DNA of 64,000 nt from Lacipirellula parvula. Its GTDB lineage: Bacteria > Planctomycetota > Planctomycetia > Pirellulales > Lacipirellulaceae. Numbering within the stretch: the first letter of the stretch is position 1; every line of letters starts with the position of its first letter. Shown piece by piece: positions 35,658-45,321 of this stretch. The stretch covers positions 2,400,501 through 2,464,500 of the forward strand of contig NZ_AP021861.1 in the NCBI RefSeq assembly GCF_009177095.1. Reading direction: 5' to 3'. A program made the translations under genes and the position numbers. Under the pieces are notes generated by a model. The model had not been told where the DNA came from and searched no databases. It saw only the letters and a program-made list of their open reading frames with translations.

Positions 35658-36779
35658 TCAGCCGCTCGGCGGATCGGGAAGTTTGCGAATCGAACCGGGA
35701 ACAATCGGTTCGTGCCGCATTGCGCTCGCCACCGCGGCGAACGCTAGCTCCAAGCTGCGCAAGTTGCTGCGGCCGTCGTTTGAGGGCTGTCGCTTCTCCT
35801 CGATGGCGCACAGCAACTCGCCCATCGCTCCATGGAACCCGTCGGGGAACCACGCGCCGGTGAGTTTGGGCCGATAGTCGCCGCCGTCGCGCGACAATTC
35901 GACCGTCTGCTGATTCACGTTGGGGCCGAAGCTCCGCAGCGTGCCGTGGCTTCCGGCGACGTAGGCCTCGTCCCACGGGTTGTGCGCCGCATGCCCGTCG
36001 AACACCAGGGTCGCCTGGGCGCGGGGATACTCGATCGCCGCCTGCCCCAGTAGCGCCGGCACGATGGTTTGCGTTGGCGAAACGGCGGTCGACGCATAGA
36101 CGCGCAGAGGGCGCTGCTTGCCCATCACGGTCGCCAGAAAATCAAACCAGTGAATGCCGAAGTCGTAGAGAATCAGGTGATACACCTTCTCGAAGATCGT
36201 GCCGCGGACCCAGCTGTGGTCCCAGTGGACGCCACAGTGGACTGAGGCGACTTGCCCAATGAGGTCGGCCTCGACCGCCTCGCGCATGTAACTGAAGTGG
36301 GGCGCCCACCGTGCATTTTGGTTCACGGCGAGCAGGACGCCCTGCTTGTCGGCAAGGTCGGCGAGCCGCTCCCCTTCGTCGAGGTCGATCACGAACGGCT
36401 TTTGGCTGAGCACATGCCGGCCCGCTTTGAGACACGCGGCGATGATCGGCCCGCGAATCTCCGGGTGCGTCGTGACGTCGACGACTTCCACGTCGGCGTC
36501 GCGGAGCATCTCGCGGTAGTCGGTGTAAACGCGGGCCTCGGGGTAAAACTCATCCCGGCGCTTTTCGGCCGCCTCTTTCACCACGTCGCACAGGGCGGTC
36601 ACGCGGTACCCGGCCGCAGTGTACGCACGGAGGTGGTGCGTCGTGATCCCGCCGCAGCCGATTACCCCAATTGCGGGGTTGTACGATTGCGGGTCAATCG
36701 GCTGGTAGGGGAGCGCCGGCAGGCAGAAACTGGGGACTGTTTGCGCGGGTTTCACCATGATTTCAGTTGGATCAGGCAT
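35658..36779 (-). CDS. Gfo/Idh/MocA-family oxidoreductase
   Basis: The protein of about 373 residues has an N-terminal NAD(P)-binding fold (IGVIGCGGITTHHL), the EKPF-type lysine motif as QKPF, and GVHWDHSWVRGT in the substrate domain. A leader of about 35 residues precedes the fold, so the start is uncertain (36794, 36779 or 36758). The family oxidises or reduces sugars and inositols. It is coupled to the downstream AAA ATPase, an unusual pairing. Confidence 0.87.
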   Translation of the reverse strand: MPDPTEIMVKPAQTVPSFCLPALPYQPIDPQSYNPAIGVIGCGGITTHHLRAYTAAGYRVTALCDVVKEAAEKRRDEFYPEARVYTDYREMLRDADVEVVDVTTHPEIRGPIIAACLKAGRHVLSQKPFVIDLDEGERLADLADKQGVLLAVNQNARWAPHFSYMREAVEADLIGQVASVHCGVHWDHSWVRGTIFEKVYHLILYDFGIHWFDFLATVMGKQRPLRVYASTAVSPTQTIVPALLGQAAIEYPRAQATLVFDGHAAHNPWDEAYVAGSHGTLRSFGPNVNQQTVELSRDGGDYRPKLTGAWFPDGFHGAMGELLCAIEEKRQPSNDGRSNLRSLELAFAAVASAMRHEPIVPGSIRKLPDPPSG

Positions 36780-37067
36780 CGCGGGAATCCGCAAGTGCGC
36801 GAGGGGAGAGCAAGCCGGTTACCCGGCCGACTGCGGCGATTCTGGTAGCTTGGCGAAACCTTGGGGCGTTTCGGGGCCGCTTGTAAATCGCCTCTTCCTC
36901 GCTAAGTTTAAGGGTTTGCTACTCATTTTACCGCTTCGTCTGCTGGCTTGAGTCCACAGCCTTTCGACGGGGCGGTTACGAGACTGTCCGAGCAAACTAC
37001 GGTTTGCAACTCGCATACCATTGAGCCCCCGCCCAGCGGCGCGGCCCACACCCCCGATACCTGAACG

Positions 37068-37454
37068 ATGGCTAAAAAAGCTTCCAATAGCGAAAAGCGG
37101 ATTCTTCTGGTCGACGACGACGCTGAAATCATTGAGTCGTTGCGACTGGCACTTGAGGCTCAAGACTATCAGGTATTGGTCGCCCGCGACGGCAACCAGG
37201 GGTTGGCCCTCATCGAACGCGAGAACCCCGACCTCATCATTCTCGACATGATGATGCCCAAGCGGAGCGGTTTCCTCGTCCTCGAACGCCTGAAGCGTCT
37301 CGGCGAGAAGAAGCACCGCATCATCATGATCACCGCCAACGAGGGGAATCGTCACAAGGCCTACGCCGAGATGCTCGGCGTCGACGATTACGTCCGCAAG
37401 CCGTTCCCGATGGATCGGCTCATTCAGAGCGTTGATCGATTGCTCTCTGAGTAA
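37068..37454 (+). CDS. CheY-like response regulator receiver domain
   Basis: The 128-residue single-domain protein has the acidic cluster D16-D18, phosphoacceptor D60 (ILDMMMP), T89 and K111 (VRKPF). There is no output domain, so it signals through protein contacts. No histidine kinase is encoded nearby. No clear Shine-Dalgarno is visible. Confidence 0.93.
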   Translation: MAKKASNSEKRILLVDDDAEIIESLRLALEAQDYQVLVARDGNQGLALIERENPDLIILDMMMPKRSGFLVLERLKRLGEKKHRIIMITANEGNRHKAYAEMLGVDDYVRKPFPMDRLIQSVDRLLSE

Positions 37455-37650
37455 GAGCAGAACGGCGCTTTCCCCGCCCATGATGCGGTTCGCAACGATC
37501 GGTGCTGCGCGCTGCACTATTTTCTTGGCGTTGGCGCCGCCACGCCGCTACAATATCGCCTTTCGCGGTGCGGATAGCTGCTGCGCGGATAGTCATACGA
37601 CCGGCGTTGGATAGCGCCGGCGCTCTTTGCTCTTCACGGGAGATAGCGGC

Positions 37651-39039
37651 ATGAAGTACGCGAATCGATTCAGCGTCACGCTCGCCATGGCATTGCTGCT
37701 TGGCAGCTTCCTTTGCTCGCCAACTGCGTACGCGGAGCCCGCCGCACCCAAGTCGGTCGACGAATTGCTCGATCGCGTCGAGCAATCGATCAAGGATCTG
37801 CCGGCGTACAGTTTCGACTTCGATATCAACATCAACGTCGACGCCAACGGCAGCAAGCAAAGCATCGAAAGCGAGTTCGACGTCAAAATCGAACGTCCTA
37901 GTCGGTGGGCCGTGATCAAGCAATCGGGCCCGTTTGGCGCTACGTCGATCAGCAACGGCAAGGAAGAAACGGTCTACTTGCCGATGCTGAAGGCCTACAT
38001 CGTTAGACCGCTCGCCGAGGCGACGGGCGAGAACAACGAACTGGCGAGTTTGCCGGTGACGTTTCTCGGTCCAGCCGGCAAGGTGCCAGCCCTGATGGGC
38101 GAGGGTCTCAAAAAGCTCATCCTCGACGGCGCCTCGGAGTCGAAGCTGGCTGGCGAGGAGGAAATCGACGGCGTCGCCTGCTGGAAGTGCGAGTTCAAGC
38201 AAGAGGGCCTCAACTCGCAATTGTGGGTGACCAAGGCAGATCATCCGCTGCCGCGCCGTGTGGTGCTCGTTCCCGACGACTCGTCAAAGTCCGGCATGCC
38301 CAAGGGAATGTCGCTCACCGCCCAGATTGATATCGTGAACTTCAACGCCGAGCCAAAGTTCACCGACGAGGACTTCAAGTTCACCCCGCCCGAAGGCGTC
38401 CGCCAGGCCGACTCGCTGCAAGATGCAATGCCGAAGCCTGGCCCGCAGCCGCCGCATGAATTAGTGGGAAAGCAGGCGCCGACGTTTGAAGTCGACGTGC
38501 TCGACGGCGAAGCCTTCAAGTTGGAAGACGTCCTTGGCAAGAAAGTCGTGATGCTCGATTTCTGGGCGACGTGGTGCGGTCCCTGTGTCGCAGCATTGCC
38601 CGAAATCTCCGCCGCCGCGGAAGAGATGAAGGAGAAGGACGTTGTGTTCTACACGGTCAATCTTCGCGAGGAACCTGAAGCGGTGAAGGAGTTTCTCAAG
38701 GAGCAGGAACTCGACGTGCCGGTGCTGCTCGACGCGGAGGGTGAAATCGGCGATCTCTATAAGGCCGAGGCGATCCCGCAGACTGTGCTGATCGGCAAGG
38801 ATGGTCGCGTGCAGGTCGTCCATGTAGGCTTTGGCGGCGATGCGAAGAAGAAGCTCATCGAAGAGATGACAGCGCTGCTTGAAGGGAAAGAGCTAGCCCA
38901 AGAAACCCTCGATAAGTGGGAAGCTGAACAGAAGAAGGCTGAGGCTGAGGAAGAAGCCGAAGAGTCTGAAGGTGACGACGCGGAAGGCGAAGGCGCCGAT
39001 GTCGAAGTTGAGCAGGCTGAGGTGGAAGTCGAGCAATAA
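37651..39039 (+). CDS. Exported LolA-like/TlpA-thioredoxin fusion with acidic tail
   Basis: The 462-residue protein has a signal peptide (cleaved near AYAEP). A beta-rich domain of about 230 residues resembles LolA/DUF2092 lipoprotein-carrier folds (FDFDININVDANGS, FEVKIERPSRW-like strands). A TlpA-type thioredoxin domain follows with WATWCGPC (C309, C312). The last 35 residues are almost all Glu, Asp, Ala and Val. It is probably a periplasmic thiol reductase with a lipid- or protein-binding front domain. The start at MKYAN follows GGGAGA. Confidence 0.88.
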   Translation: MKYANRFSVTLAMALLLGSFLCSPTAYAEPAAPKSVDELLDRVEQSIKDLPAYSFDFDININVDANGSKQSIESEFDVKIERPSRWAVIKQSGPFGATSISNGKEETVYLPMLKAYIVRPLAEATGENNELASLPVTFLGPAGKVPALMGEGLKKLILDGASESKLAGEEEIDGVACWKCEFKQEGLNSQLWVTKADHPLPRRVVLVPDDSSKSGMPKGMSLTAQIDIVNFNAEPKFTDEDFKFTPPEGVRQADSLQDAMPKPGPQPPHELVGKQAPTFEVDVLDGEAFKLEDVLGKKVVMLDFWATWCGPCVAALPEISAAAEEMKEKDVVFYTVNLREEPEAVKEFLKEQELDVPVLLDAEGEIGDLYKAEAIPQTVLIGKDGRVQVVHVGFGGDAKKKLIEEMTALLEGKELAQETLDKWEAEQKKAEAEEEAEESEGDDAEGEGADVEVEQAEVEVEQ

Positions 39040-39074
39040 TGGAGTGCCGGCGACAACCTCTGAATGATGGAAAT

Positions 39075-39116
39075 AAAAAAGCCCCGCCGTCGACTATTCG
39101 ACGGCGGAGCTTTTGC
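39075..39116. terminator. Bidirectional terminator
   Basis: GCCCCGCCGTCGA and TCGACGGCGGAGC pair around CTAT. T tracts follow on both strands (TTTTGCTT on plus, TTTTTTATT on minus), serving both convergent genes. Confidence 0.92.
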
Positions 39117-39164
39117 TTAGTTTAACGGAAAGTGCTCGGACGATATTTGCCAGCGGCCGCGAAC

Positions 39165-39908
39165 TTAGTCCAACGCAATCGTCCGCGCCAGCGGCTGCAG
39201 CACCGAGTCGATGACGTAGTTATCAACCACGTCGCGGCAGACGTCCCACAGCTTGTCGAGCATCGACGCATACGTCTGGTTCGGCGGCAGGCTGCCGTAC
39301 TGCCGAGCGGTGACATAGACGCTCAGTTGTTCCTCTTGGAACTCGTTCGTCCGGATCTGGTAGGCGTTCGTGCGCGGTTCGATATTGAAGCGGCACTGAA
39401 TGCGGCACTCGTCGTCGAGCGCGAAGGTGAATGACGGCTCGTAGTTGATGATCGTCGCGCCGGGGATCGTTGCTATCCGTTCTAGGGCAGGGCAGACGCC
39501 GAGCGCCTCGGCAATCAGCTGGTTGTGGTTGCCGCGGTAGCTGAAATCAAAGCCCATCAGCAGGTCCATCGCCTCGCAGTCGAGCGGGCTGACCGATAGG
39601 GCGTAGGGCGCGAGTTCGAGCGTCAGGCGATGCTGTTCGAGCGTTTCTTCGACCGACCCCGGGTTCACCTGGCCGGAGCAAATCCGCCGCGGCTCGATCG
39701 AACACCAACGATAGGCTCCCCGATCCTTATCTTCTTCAAGAATAAAATCGTTCTTGTCGCGCGCGTAGAAGTTCCGCATCTGCGGATACTGCTTTTGAAT
39801 CTGCTCAAAATAGTGCAGCACGGTCTCCCGACTGCTCGGAAGATCCATCTCGGTGCTGAGATTCATGTTGATGTAGAAGTCGTCTGCGAGCGAGCTATAC
39901 GGATTCAT
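39165..39908 (-). CDS. Conserved hypothetical protein, YbjN-like size
   Basis: The 247-residue soluble protein starts at MNPYSSLADD behind a perfect GGAGG. It is mixed alpha/beta with landmarks LHYFEQIQKQYPQMRNFYAR, FDFSYRGNHNQLIAEALG and RFNIEPRTNAYQIR. It has no signal, membrane helix or known catalytic motif. The strong ribosome-binding site and dedicated terminator suggest steady expression. I do not recognise the family beyond a Planctomycetes-type hypothetical. Confidence 0.75.
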   Translation of the reverse strand: MNPYSSLADDFYINMNLSTEMDLPSSRETVLHYFEQIQKQYPQMRNFYARDKNDFILEEDKDRGAYRWCSIEPRRICSGQVNPGSVEETLEQHRLTLELAPYALSVSPLDCEAMDLLMGFDFSYRGNHNQLIAEALGVCPALERIATIPGATIINYEPSFTFALDDECRIQCRFNIEPRTNAYQIRTNEFQEEQLSVYVTARQYGSLPPNQTYASMLDKLWDVCRDVVDNYVIDSVLQPLARTIALD

Positions 39909-40216
39909 CGGGGATGGCGTCCTCCAGAGATTCAAAATCCTAACCGGCAAGGCCCAGTGCGGGGGAATCGAGTCCCCGGAGCCAAGTGGCCGCGTCATTG
40001 CTCGCCTCTCGTGTAAGTATAGGTCCGCTGGGAAATTAGTGTCAAAGACCCGGGGAGCTAAAACCCTGCGTATTGCCACGCATTTGGGCCTGCCGGCGGC
40101 GAGATTTGCCGGTTTCGTGGACCGGTCGTCGCCGCTCAAAACCCGCCGTGGTAAGCTGAACCGCCGCCCCCTGCGGGCGACATCGAACGCGGAACAGCAG
40201 CGACACGGAGGCGACA
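39909..40216. other. Divergent intergenic region
   Basis: It lies between a minus-strand hypothetical gene and ogt. No repeat family member, hairpin with T tract or open frame of coding character was seen. Confidence 0.5.
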
Positions 40217-40792
40217 GTGGCAACCTTGCGGACTAGAGAAAGCGTGACGCCCGCGTTCGCGACTGGCGACAGCGAACTCGGCGGCTTGGCCGTGGCTGCG
40301 GCCGGCGACGTGGTAATCGGCGTTTCGTTTGGCAACCGCAGCGTTCAAGCAGCGGAGACCGCGCTCCGCCGCAAACTAGACCAGTACTGGCCGCTGCCCA
40401 GCGACGCCGCGCAAGCCAGCGACGATGATTTCGATCTGGCAGAAGAGGTGCTCGACCTGCTGCAACGCTTCGCCGCTGGCGAACCTGTCGACTTGAAGAA
40501 AGTCCCGATCGCCGTCGACCACCTTTCGCCGTTCCAGCAGAAGGTGGTGAAGGCTTGTCGCGCGATCAAGCGCGGGGCGACCTTGAGCTATGGCGAGGTC
40601 GCCGCCCAGGCGGGAAGTTCTGGCGCCGCCCGGGCCGTGGGATCAGTCATGCGGAGCAACCGGACCCCGCTGATCGTCCCCTGCCACCGCGTCGTCGCCG
40701 CTGGGGGGCGAATTGGGGGATTCTCCGCCCCCGACGGGCTGGTAATGAAGCGGCGTCTGTTAGAATTGGAGGCTGACGTACAGTTCCGGTAA
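40217..40792 (+). CDS. ogt: Methylated-DNA-protein cysteine methyltransferase
   Basis: The 191-residue protein carries the active-site motif VPCHRVVAAGG (C156), the helix-turn-helix recognition segment with SYGEVAAQAG, and AVGSVMRSNRTPL with the arginine finger. It repairs O6-alkylguanine by a suicide reaction. It has an N-terminal domain like Ogt and no AdaA domain. The start is GTG with GGAGG just upstream. Confidence 0.94.
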   Translation: MATLRTRESVTPAFATGDSELGGLAVAAAGDVVIGVSFGNRSVQAAETALRRKLDQYWPLPSDAAQASDDDFDLAEEVLDLLQRFAAGEPVDLKKVPIAVDHLSPFQQKVVKACRAIKRGATLSYGEVAAQAGSSGAARAVGSVMRSNRTPLIVPCHRVVAAGGRIGGFSAPDGLVMKRRLLELEADVQFR

Positions 40793-40820
40793 TGCTCATC
40801 CCCAGTTCACGGCCGCTGCC

Positions 40821-42136
40821 ATGACGTCCGCGAAGACGATCGCTCGATCTTGGCAGAGGGCCACGGCAGCGCTGGTCGCCGCCGCCGCGGCGCTGCTGAT
40901 CGCAACTCCGGCTCGCGCGGTCAACATCGTCATTAATTACCAGTACGACACGCTCAACTTTTTCGGCGCAGACAACCCGAGCGGCGCGACAGCAGGCGCT
41001 CAGGCGAAGGCGGCCCTCGACGCCGCGGCGAGTTTCTACTCGACGATCCTCACCGACAACTTCTCGGCAATTCAAAAGCCAGCTGACCTCGTCAGCACCG
41101 CGTCCAACGGCGTGGCGTTCTGGAATTGGACGGCCAACTTCAGCCATCCCGCGACCGGCGCCCTCGAGACGCTCAACAATCCGATCATCGCCGCGAATGA
41201 ATATCGCATTTACGCTGGCGCTCGTTCGCTGAGCGGCTCGACGCTCGACGCTCGACGCTCGGCATCGGCGGTCCTGGCGGCATGGGCTGGTCGTCGAGCA
41301 ACAATGGCGGCACCTTCAGTTCGAGTGAGATCAATCAGCTCAACCAAACCACCAATAACTTCAAGGCGGCGGTTGAACGGCGCAATGAGCCGAGCGGATT
41401 TGCTCGTTGGGGGGGATCGATCACGTTCGACAGCGACGTGAATGCGAATTGGCAATTCAACCACACGATCGCGCCGACGGTCGGCAAGAATGATTTCTAC
41501 TCGGTCGCTCTCCACGAACTCGGTCACGCCTTGGGGCTGGGCGCCTCCAGCCAATGGAAGGCGTTGGCAAGTACGGCCTTCTTCACAGGATCGGCGGCGA
41601 CCTCGTTGATGGGCGCCAATCCTCCCTTGGGACCGGTCGACTCGGCCGATAACACGCGCGGGCATTGGGCCGAGGGGACGATGAGCAAAATTTACGGCTC
41701 GAATGTCGCGCAGGAGGCCTTGATGGACCCGACCATCACCTCCGGCACACGCAAACGCCTCACGGCCCTCGACGCCGCTGCGATGACCGACATCGGTTGG
41801 AGCCTGACGGCGCCCCCTCCGCAGAGCTACCTTCCAGCCGACTTCAACGAAGACGGCTTTGTGAACGCCGCCGACCTCACGGTCTGGAAGGGCGCGTTCG
41901 GCGTCAATACGAACGGCGACGCCAATGGCGACAACGTCACCAACGGCGCCGACTTCCTGGTCTGGCAGCGTCAGTTTGGCCAAACGCCCGCCGTAGCCGC
42001 TATAAATCCAGCGGCGCTCGCTGTGCCCGAACCTTCGGCCGCCATGCTCTCCACGATCGCGACGCTGCTACTCGCAGCGCTTCGTCGTTACGCCGCTTCG
42101 AGCGGACGCATCTTCGCGGCGAAGCCTACCCACTGA
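40821..42136 (+). pseudogene. Matrixin-like PEP-CTERM metalloprotease interrupted by a 7-bp tandem repeat
   Basis: The first frame (40821 to about 41257) gives a signal peptide and the N-terminal domain; the second (about 41258 to 42136) gives HELGHALGLG, two dockerin-like loops (DFNEDGFVNAADL and DANGDNVTNGADF) and a VPEPS signal. Three copies of CTCGACG at 41237-41257 shift the frame. Removing two copies, or adding one, restores a continuous reading through GGPGGMGW. The third zinc ligand after HELGH is Ala rather than His or Asp. It may be phase variable, a pseudogene or an assembly error. The last 49 bases overlap the convergent ATPase gene. Confidence 0.8.
41237..41261. repeat. Heptanucleotide tandem repeat (CTCGACG) at a frameshift
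   Basis: Three exact CTCGACG units plus CTCG lie inside the protease gene. One or four units would keep the frame; three do not. Confidence 0.92.
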
Positions 42137-45100
42137 GCGATCCGGTCGCTCGACGGCGCGGGGCCGTTTCGCAAAATCCGCAGCCCCTGTGAGCTGCGGC
42201 ACGTGTCGCCGACGCGCTTCACGAGTTCGTCGACCTTCGTCTTCGCGACTTGCTCGGCTTCGTGGAAGCCGCTAGCCACGAGCAACTGGGCGCCGACGCC
42301 CCGCAGCTCGGGGATGCGGCAGACAAGCCTCGCTTCGCGTTGCCACCGCGTGATGACGGTTGCCGTCACCTTCGCTTCGCCAAGTTCTTCGGCGGTCGAT
42401 TCGGGATTCGCGTTGAGTAAATCGGCGACGGTGCGAATGCCGACGTTGGCCAGTCGTTCGGCAGCGATCGGCCCGATCGACGGTGCATCGACCACCGCAC
42501 TGTGACGGTGGAGGAAGAACCGCAGCGGGCCGGTCGGTTTCGTTGCCTTCACTGGTTTCTTGGCCGCGGGCTTCGCAGCGGGTTTGCTCTTCGCTGTGGT
42601 CGCTACGCTCTTCGCGGGCGATGTTGTCGCGCGATGGGGCGTCGCCGGACGATCGACCCACGAATATCGCGACTTAGCGAGCACCCAGTTCTCACGCTGC
42701 GTCCGCGCGAGCTTTTGCGTCTCGGCGAGCGCGTCACGCGTGTAGCGGCTGCGCAGGGCGTGGAAGCGGCGGCCGCGCTCGCTGGCGATGAACTGCTCGA
42801 TCGCATCGGCTAGTAGCCGCACGTCGATCGCGTACAGCGCCTCCGGCGAGCCGATTTCGTTCGCCGCGAGGACTTGCGCATCGTTGAGCGATACGTTCGG
42901 TACGAAGCACATGAGGCTCATGTGATTCTGCCACAGGCGCACCGCATCGGCGGTGATGCCGGGACGGGCGAGTCGCGCGGCCACTTCATCGGCGTCGGCC
43001 GCCAACAGATCGCCGACCTTAGCGATCTTCAGTTCGGCGAACACCTTCGCCGTATCGTTCCCCAGTACCGGAAAGTCTTCGATCGACGCGTCTCGCGTCA
43101 GGAAGAAGACGTCGCGCTCTTCGTCGTCGTGCGACCACTCGCCGGCGATGCGGAGTTGGGGCTTGCGCTCGCCGACCGTTTCACGAACGATCTTCACGGT
43201 GGTCGTCGGTTCTACTGGCGTTTCGACCGCCACGGGCACAGGAGCCGGTTGCGGATGCGACTCGCGACGCAGCGCGTCGAGGTCGCGGACCTGGTCGCCC
43301 AGCGATTCAAGCCGCCGGGCCGCTTCGCGATCTTCGGTGAACAACACCACCTGCCGCCCTTCGCGGGCGAACTCGTGGAGCACGCCGGCCATGGCGGCGG
43401 CGCTCCGCGGATCTTGCCGCAAGAACGGTTCATCAAGGAACAACGGCAAGTTGATGCCGCGGGCCGAGAACGACGACACGAGCGCGAGCGTCAGCGACAG
43501 GTAGAGCTGATCTTGCTGCTGCGGCGTCAGTTCCTCGATGGCGAGCGTGCGGCCTTCGCGATCGACGACCGTGGCGCCGCCCCCTTCGCGATTCACGCGG
43601 ATCTGGAGCAATCGGCCGTCGGTAAGTTGAGCCAGCACGTCGGAAGCCCGCCACAGTCGGCGATGCGAGGTCGCAGCCGAGTCGTACTCCGCGCGCGCTG
43701 TTTCGTTGGTGTGGAGGGCCTGTTGAATTTCGATTTCAAGCCGCTGCAAGGTGGCGCGGAGTTCGTCGAGCGTCGACCGCGTGGCCGTTTGCGCCCGGTC
43801 GAGCTGCAGCGTTTGCCAGCGGGATTCGAGCGACTTGATCTCGCGATGCAGCGCATCGCAGGCGTTGCGCAACTGATTGCGCTCTTGCTCAGCTTCGGTC
43901 CGCCGCGTCTTGGCGAGTGCTTCTTGCCGGCCGCGATCGGTTCTCGCGAGCACCATCGCATCGGCGTCGCGCACAAACTCGGCGTGCCCTTCGCACTGGC
44001 AATGCGTCGCCGCCGGAGATTGCGGCAGCATCACGATGGGGCGGTAGGTGAGTTGCGCTGCATGGACGTGCGCCTGGCGACGCTGAAGCAGGTGTTCGAG
44101 TTGCTCGCTCAAATCGTTCTGTGCGCGTGAGAGTTGCCGGCTTTCGGCGTGCAATTGGAAGCGGCGCACCGACCGCTCTTGCTCCGTTACCTGCCCGCAC
44201 AAGGCGTAAAGCTGCTGACGCAGCATTTGGGCGACCGGCGAGAGGCGGGCGTGCGAATCGCAGCCGACGCAGCGTCCAGGCTCGTGCGAGCGAGCCAATT
44301 GTGATACCTCGGCATCGAGATCGTCGAGCAGCCGTTCGAACACGCCGACCGTCGCCCGTTGATCGGCCAGCACGCTCGCGCTGTCGGCCGTGCCGTCGGG
44401 CTGCACCTCGGCAAGCTCGCGGCGGACGGTCGCTTCCCGCGATTGCAAATCGCTGAGCGTTTGCCGGCAGCGGCCAATCTCTGCGTCGAGCCGTTCGAGG
44501 TCGATGCGATGCTGCTCGGCGTCGATTTCCGGACCGCGGCGAACGGCCGACTCGAGCGAGTAGTACCGCAGCCGCGTTTCGATCTCCGCGAGCTTCGCAT
44601 CCGCCGCGCGGAGCTTCACTTGCAGTTGCTCAGCCTTACGACGGCGGTCGGCAAGCGTCGTTTCCAAGTCGCCGAGGTTCTTCTGCAGGTCGCTGCTTTC
44701 ACGACGGCGGGCCGACATCTCTTGTTCGATCTGCTGCACGACGGCGTCGCGACGGGCAACGAGTTCGTCGACGCGGCGGCGATTAAGCGGCAGCCGCGGC
44801 GTTGCGCTGTGCGTTTGGCAAACGGTTCCCACGGCGTGAGCGGGGGGAACGTCGTCGGCCGCCGGGTTGAGGGCGAGCGCAAACTCGCGGGCGAACTCGC
44901 CGTCGAGCAGCGTCGCGGCCCGCGGTTGTTGAGCGAAGTCGACCGTGTAAAGCTCCGCCGCTAAGCGAGGCGAGATGCCGGCCAGCAGCGAGCGAATCGT
45001 GCCGCTGTCGACCGCCGGTCCGCCGGCCGCAGCAACTGAGAGTCGGCCGTAGGGAGAACCGTCGCGATGGCGCCGCAGCAAGTAACGGCCGCGCGGGCCG

Positions 45101-45321
45101 TCGACTTCCAGCGAGCCTTCGGCGAGCGGCGTACTTTGCCCGAACTGCCGCCGCCATTCGCTATCTTGCTTGCCGTAGAGCAACTGCGACGCGAGCTGCG
45201 CGACGGTGCTCTTGCCGGTCCGTTGGTGACCGAAGAAGACGTTCAGCTCTGTTGAGAACTGATCGACGAGGAGCTCTGGCCAGGCTCCTTGCCCGGCGAG
45301 GCGAAGTTGGGTGACGTTCAT
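42088..45321 (-). CDS. SMC/YhaN-like ATPase with C-terminal DUF4332 helix-hairpin-helix domains
   Basis: The 1,077-residue protein has Walker A GHQRTGKST (31-39), long coiled coils (about 190-560) with CVGC and CQC clusters near the middle, and Walker B LFLDEPFLRQDP near 625. Two DUF4332-type HhH modules (about 760-870 and 945-1075, with SIGPIAAERLANVG) are separated by a Lys/Ala/Pro linker. It resembles YhaN/Rad50-type DNA-end ATPases, but no SbcD/YhaO nuclease gene adjoins it. The start at MNVTQL begins the fold; the upstream 25 codons look non-coding. Confidence 0.87.
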   Translation of the reverse strand: MNVTQLRLAGQGAWPELLVDQFSTELNVFFGHQRTGKSTVAQLASQLLYGKQDSEWRRQFGQSTPLAEGSLEVDGPRGRYLLRRHRDGSPYGRLSVAAAGGPAVDSGTIRSLLAGISPRLAAELYTVDFAQQPRAATLLDGEFAREFALALNPAADDVPPAHAVGTVCQTHSATPRLPLNRRRVDELVARRDAVVQQIEQEMSARRRESSDLQKNLGDLETTLADRRRKAEQLQVKLRAADAKLAEIETRLRYYSLESAVRRGPEIDAEQHRIDLERLDAEIGRCRQTLSDLQSREATVRRELAEVQPDGTADSASVLADQRATVGVFERLLDDLDAEVSQLARSHEPGRCVGCDSHARLSPVAQMLRQQLYALCGQVTEQERSVRRFQLHAESRQLSRAQNDLSEQLEHLLQRRQAHVHAAQLTYRPIVMLPQSPAATHCQCEGHAEFVRDADAMVLARTDRGRQEALAKTRRTEAEQERNQLRNACDALHREIKSLESRWQTLQLDRAQTATRSTLDELRATLQRLEIEIQQALHTNETARAEYDSAATSHRRLWRASDVLAQLTDGRLLQIRVNREGGGATVVDREGRTLAIEELTPQQQDQLYLSLTLALVSSFSARGINLPLFLDEPFLRQDPRSAAAMAGVLHEFAREGRQVVLFTEDREAARRLESLGDQVRDLDALRRESHPQPAPVPVAVETPVEPTTTVKIVRETVGERKPQLRIAGEWSHDDEERDVFFLTRDASIEDFPVLGNDTAKVFAELKIAKVGDLLAADADEVAARLARPGITADAVRLWQNHMSLMCFVPNVSLNDAQVLAANEIGSPEALYAIDVRLLADAIEQFIASERGRRFHALRSRYTRDALAETQKLARTQRENWVLAKSRYSWVDRPATPHRATTSPAKSVATTAKSKPAAKPAAKKPVKATKPTGPLRFFLHRHSAVVDAPSIGPIAAERLANVGIRTVADLLNANPESTAEELGEAKVTATVITRWQREARLVCRIPELRGVGAQLLVASGFHEAEQVAKTKVDELVKRVGDTCRSSQGLRILRNGPAPSSDRIAQWVGFAAKMRPLEAA

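Noticed and set aside
42874..44130. Plus-strand 418-residue open frame
   Set aside because: Antisense to the SMC/YhaN-like ATPase; low complexity and no motif.
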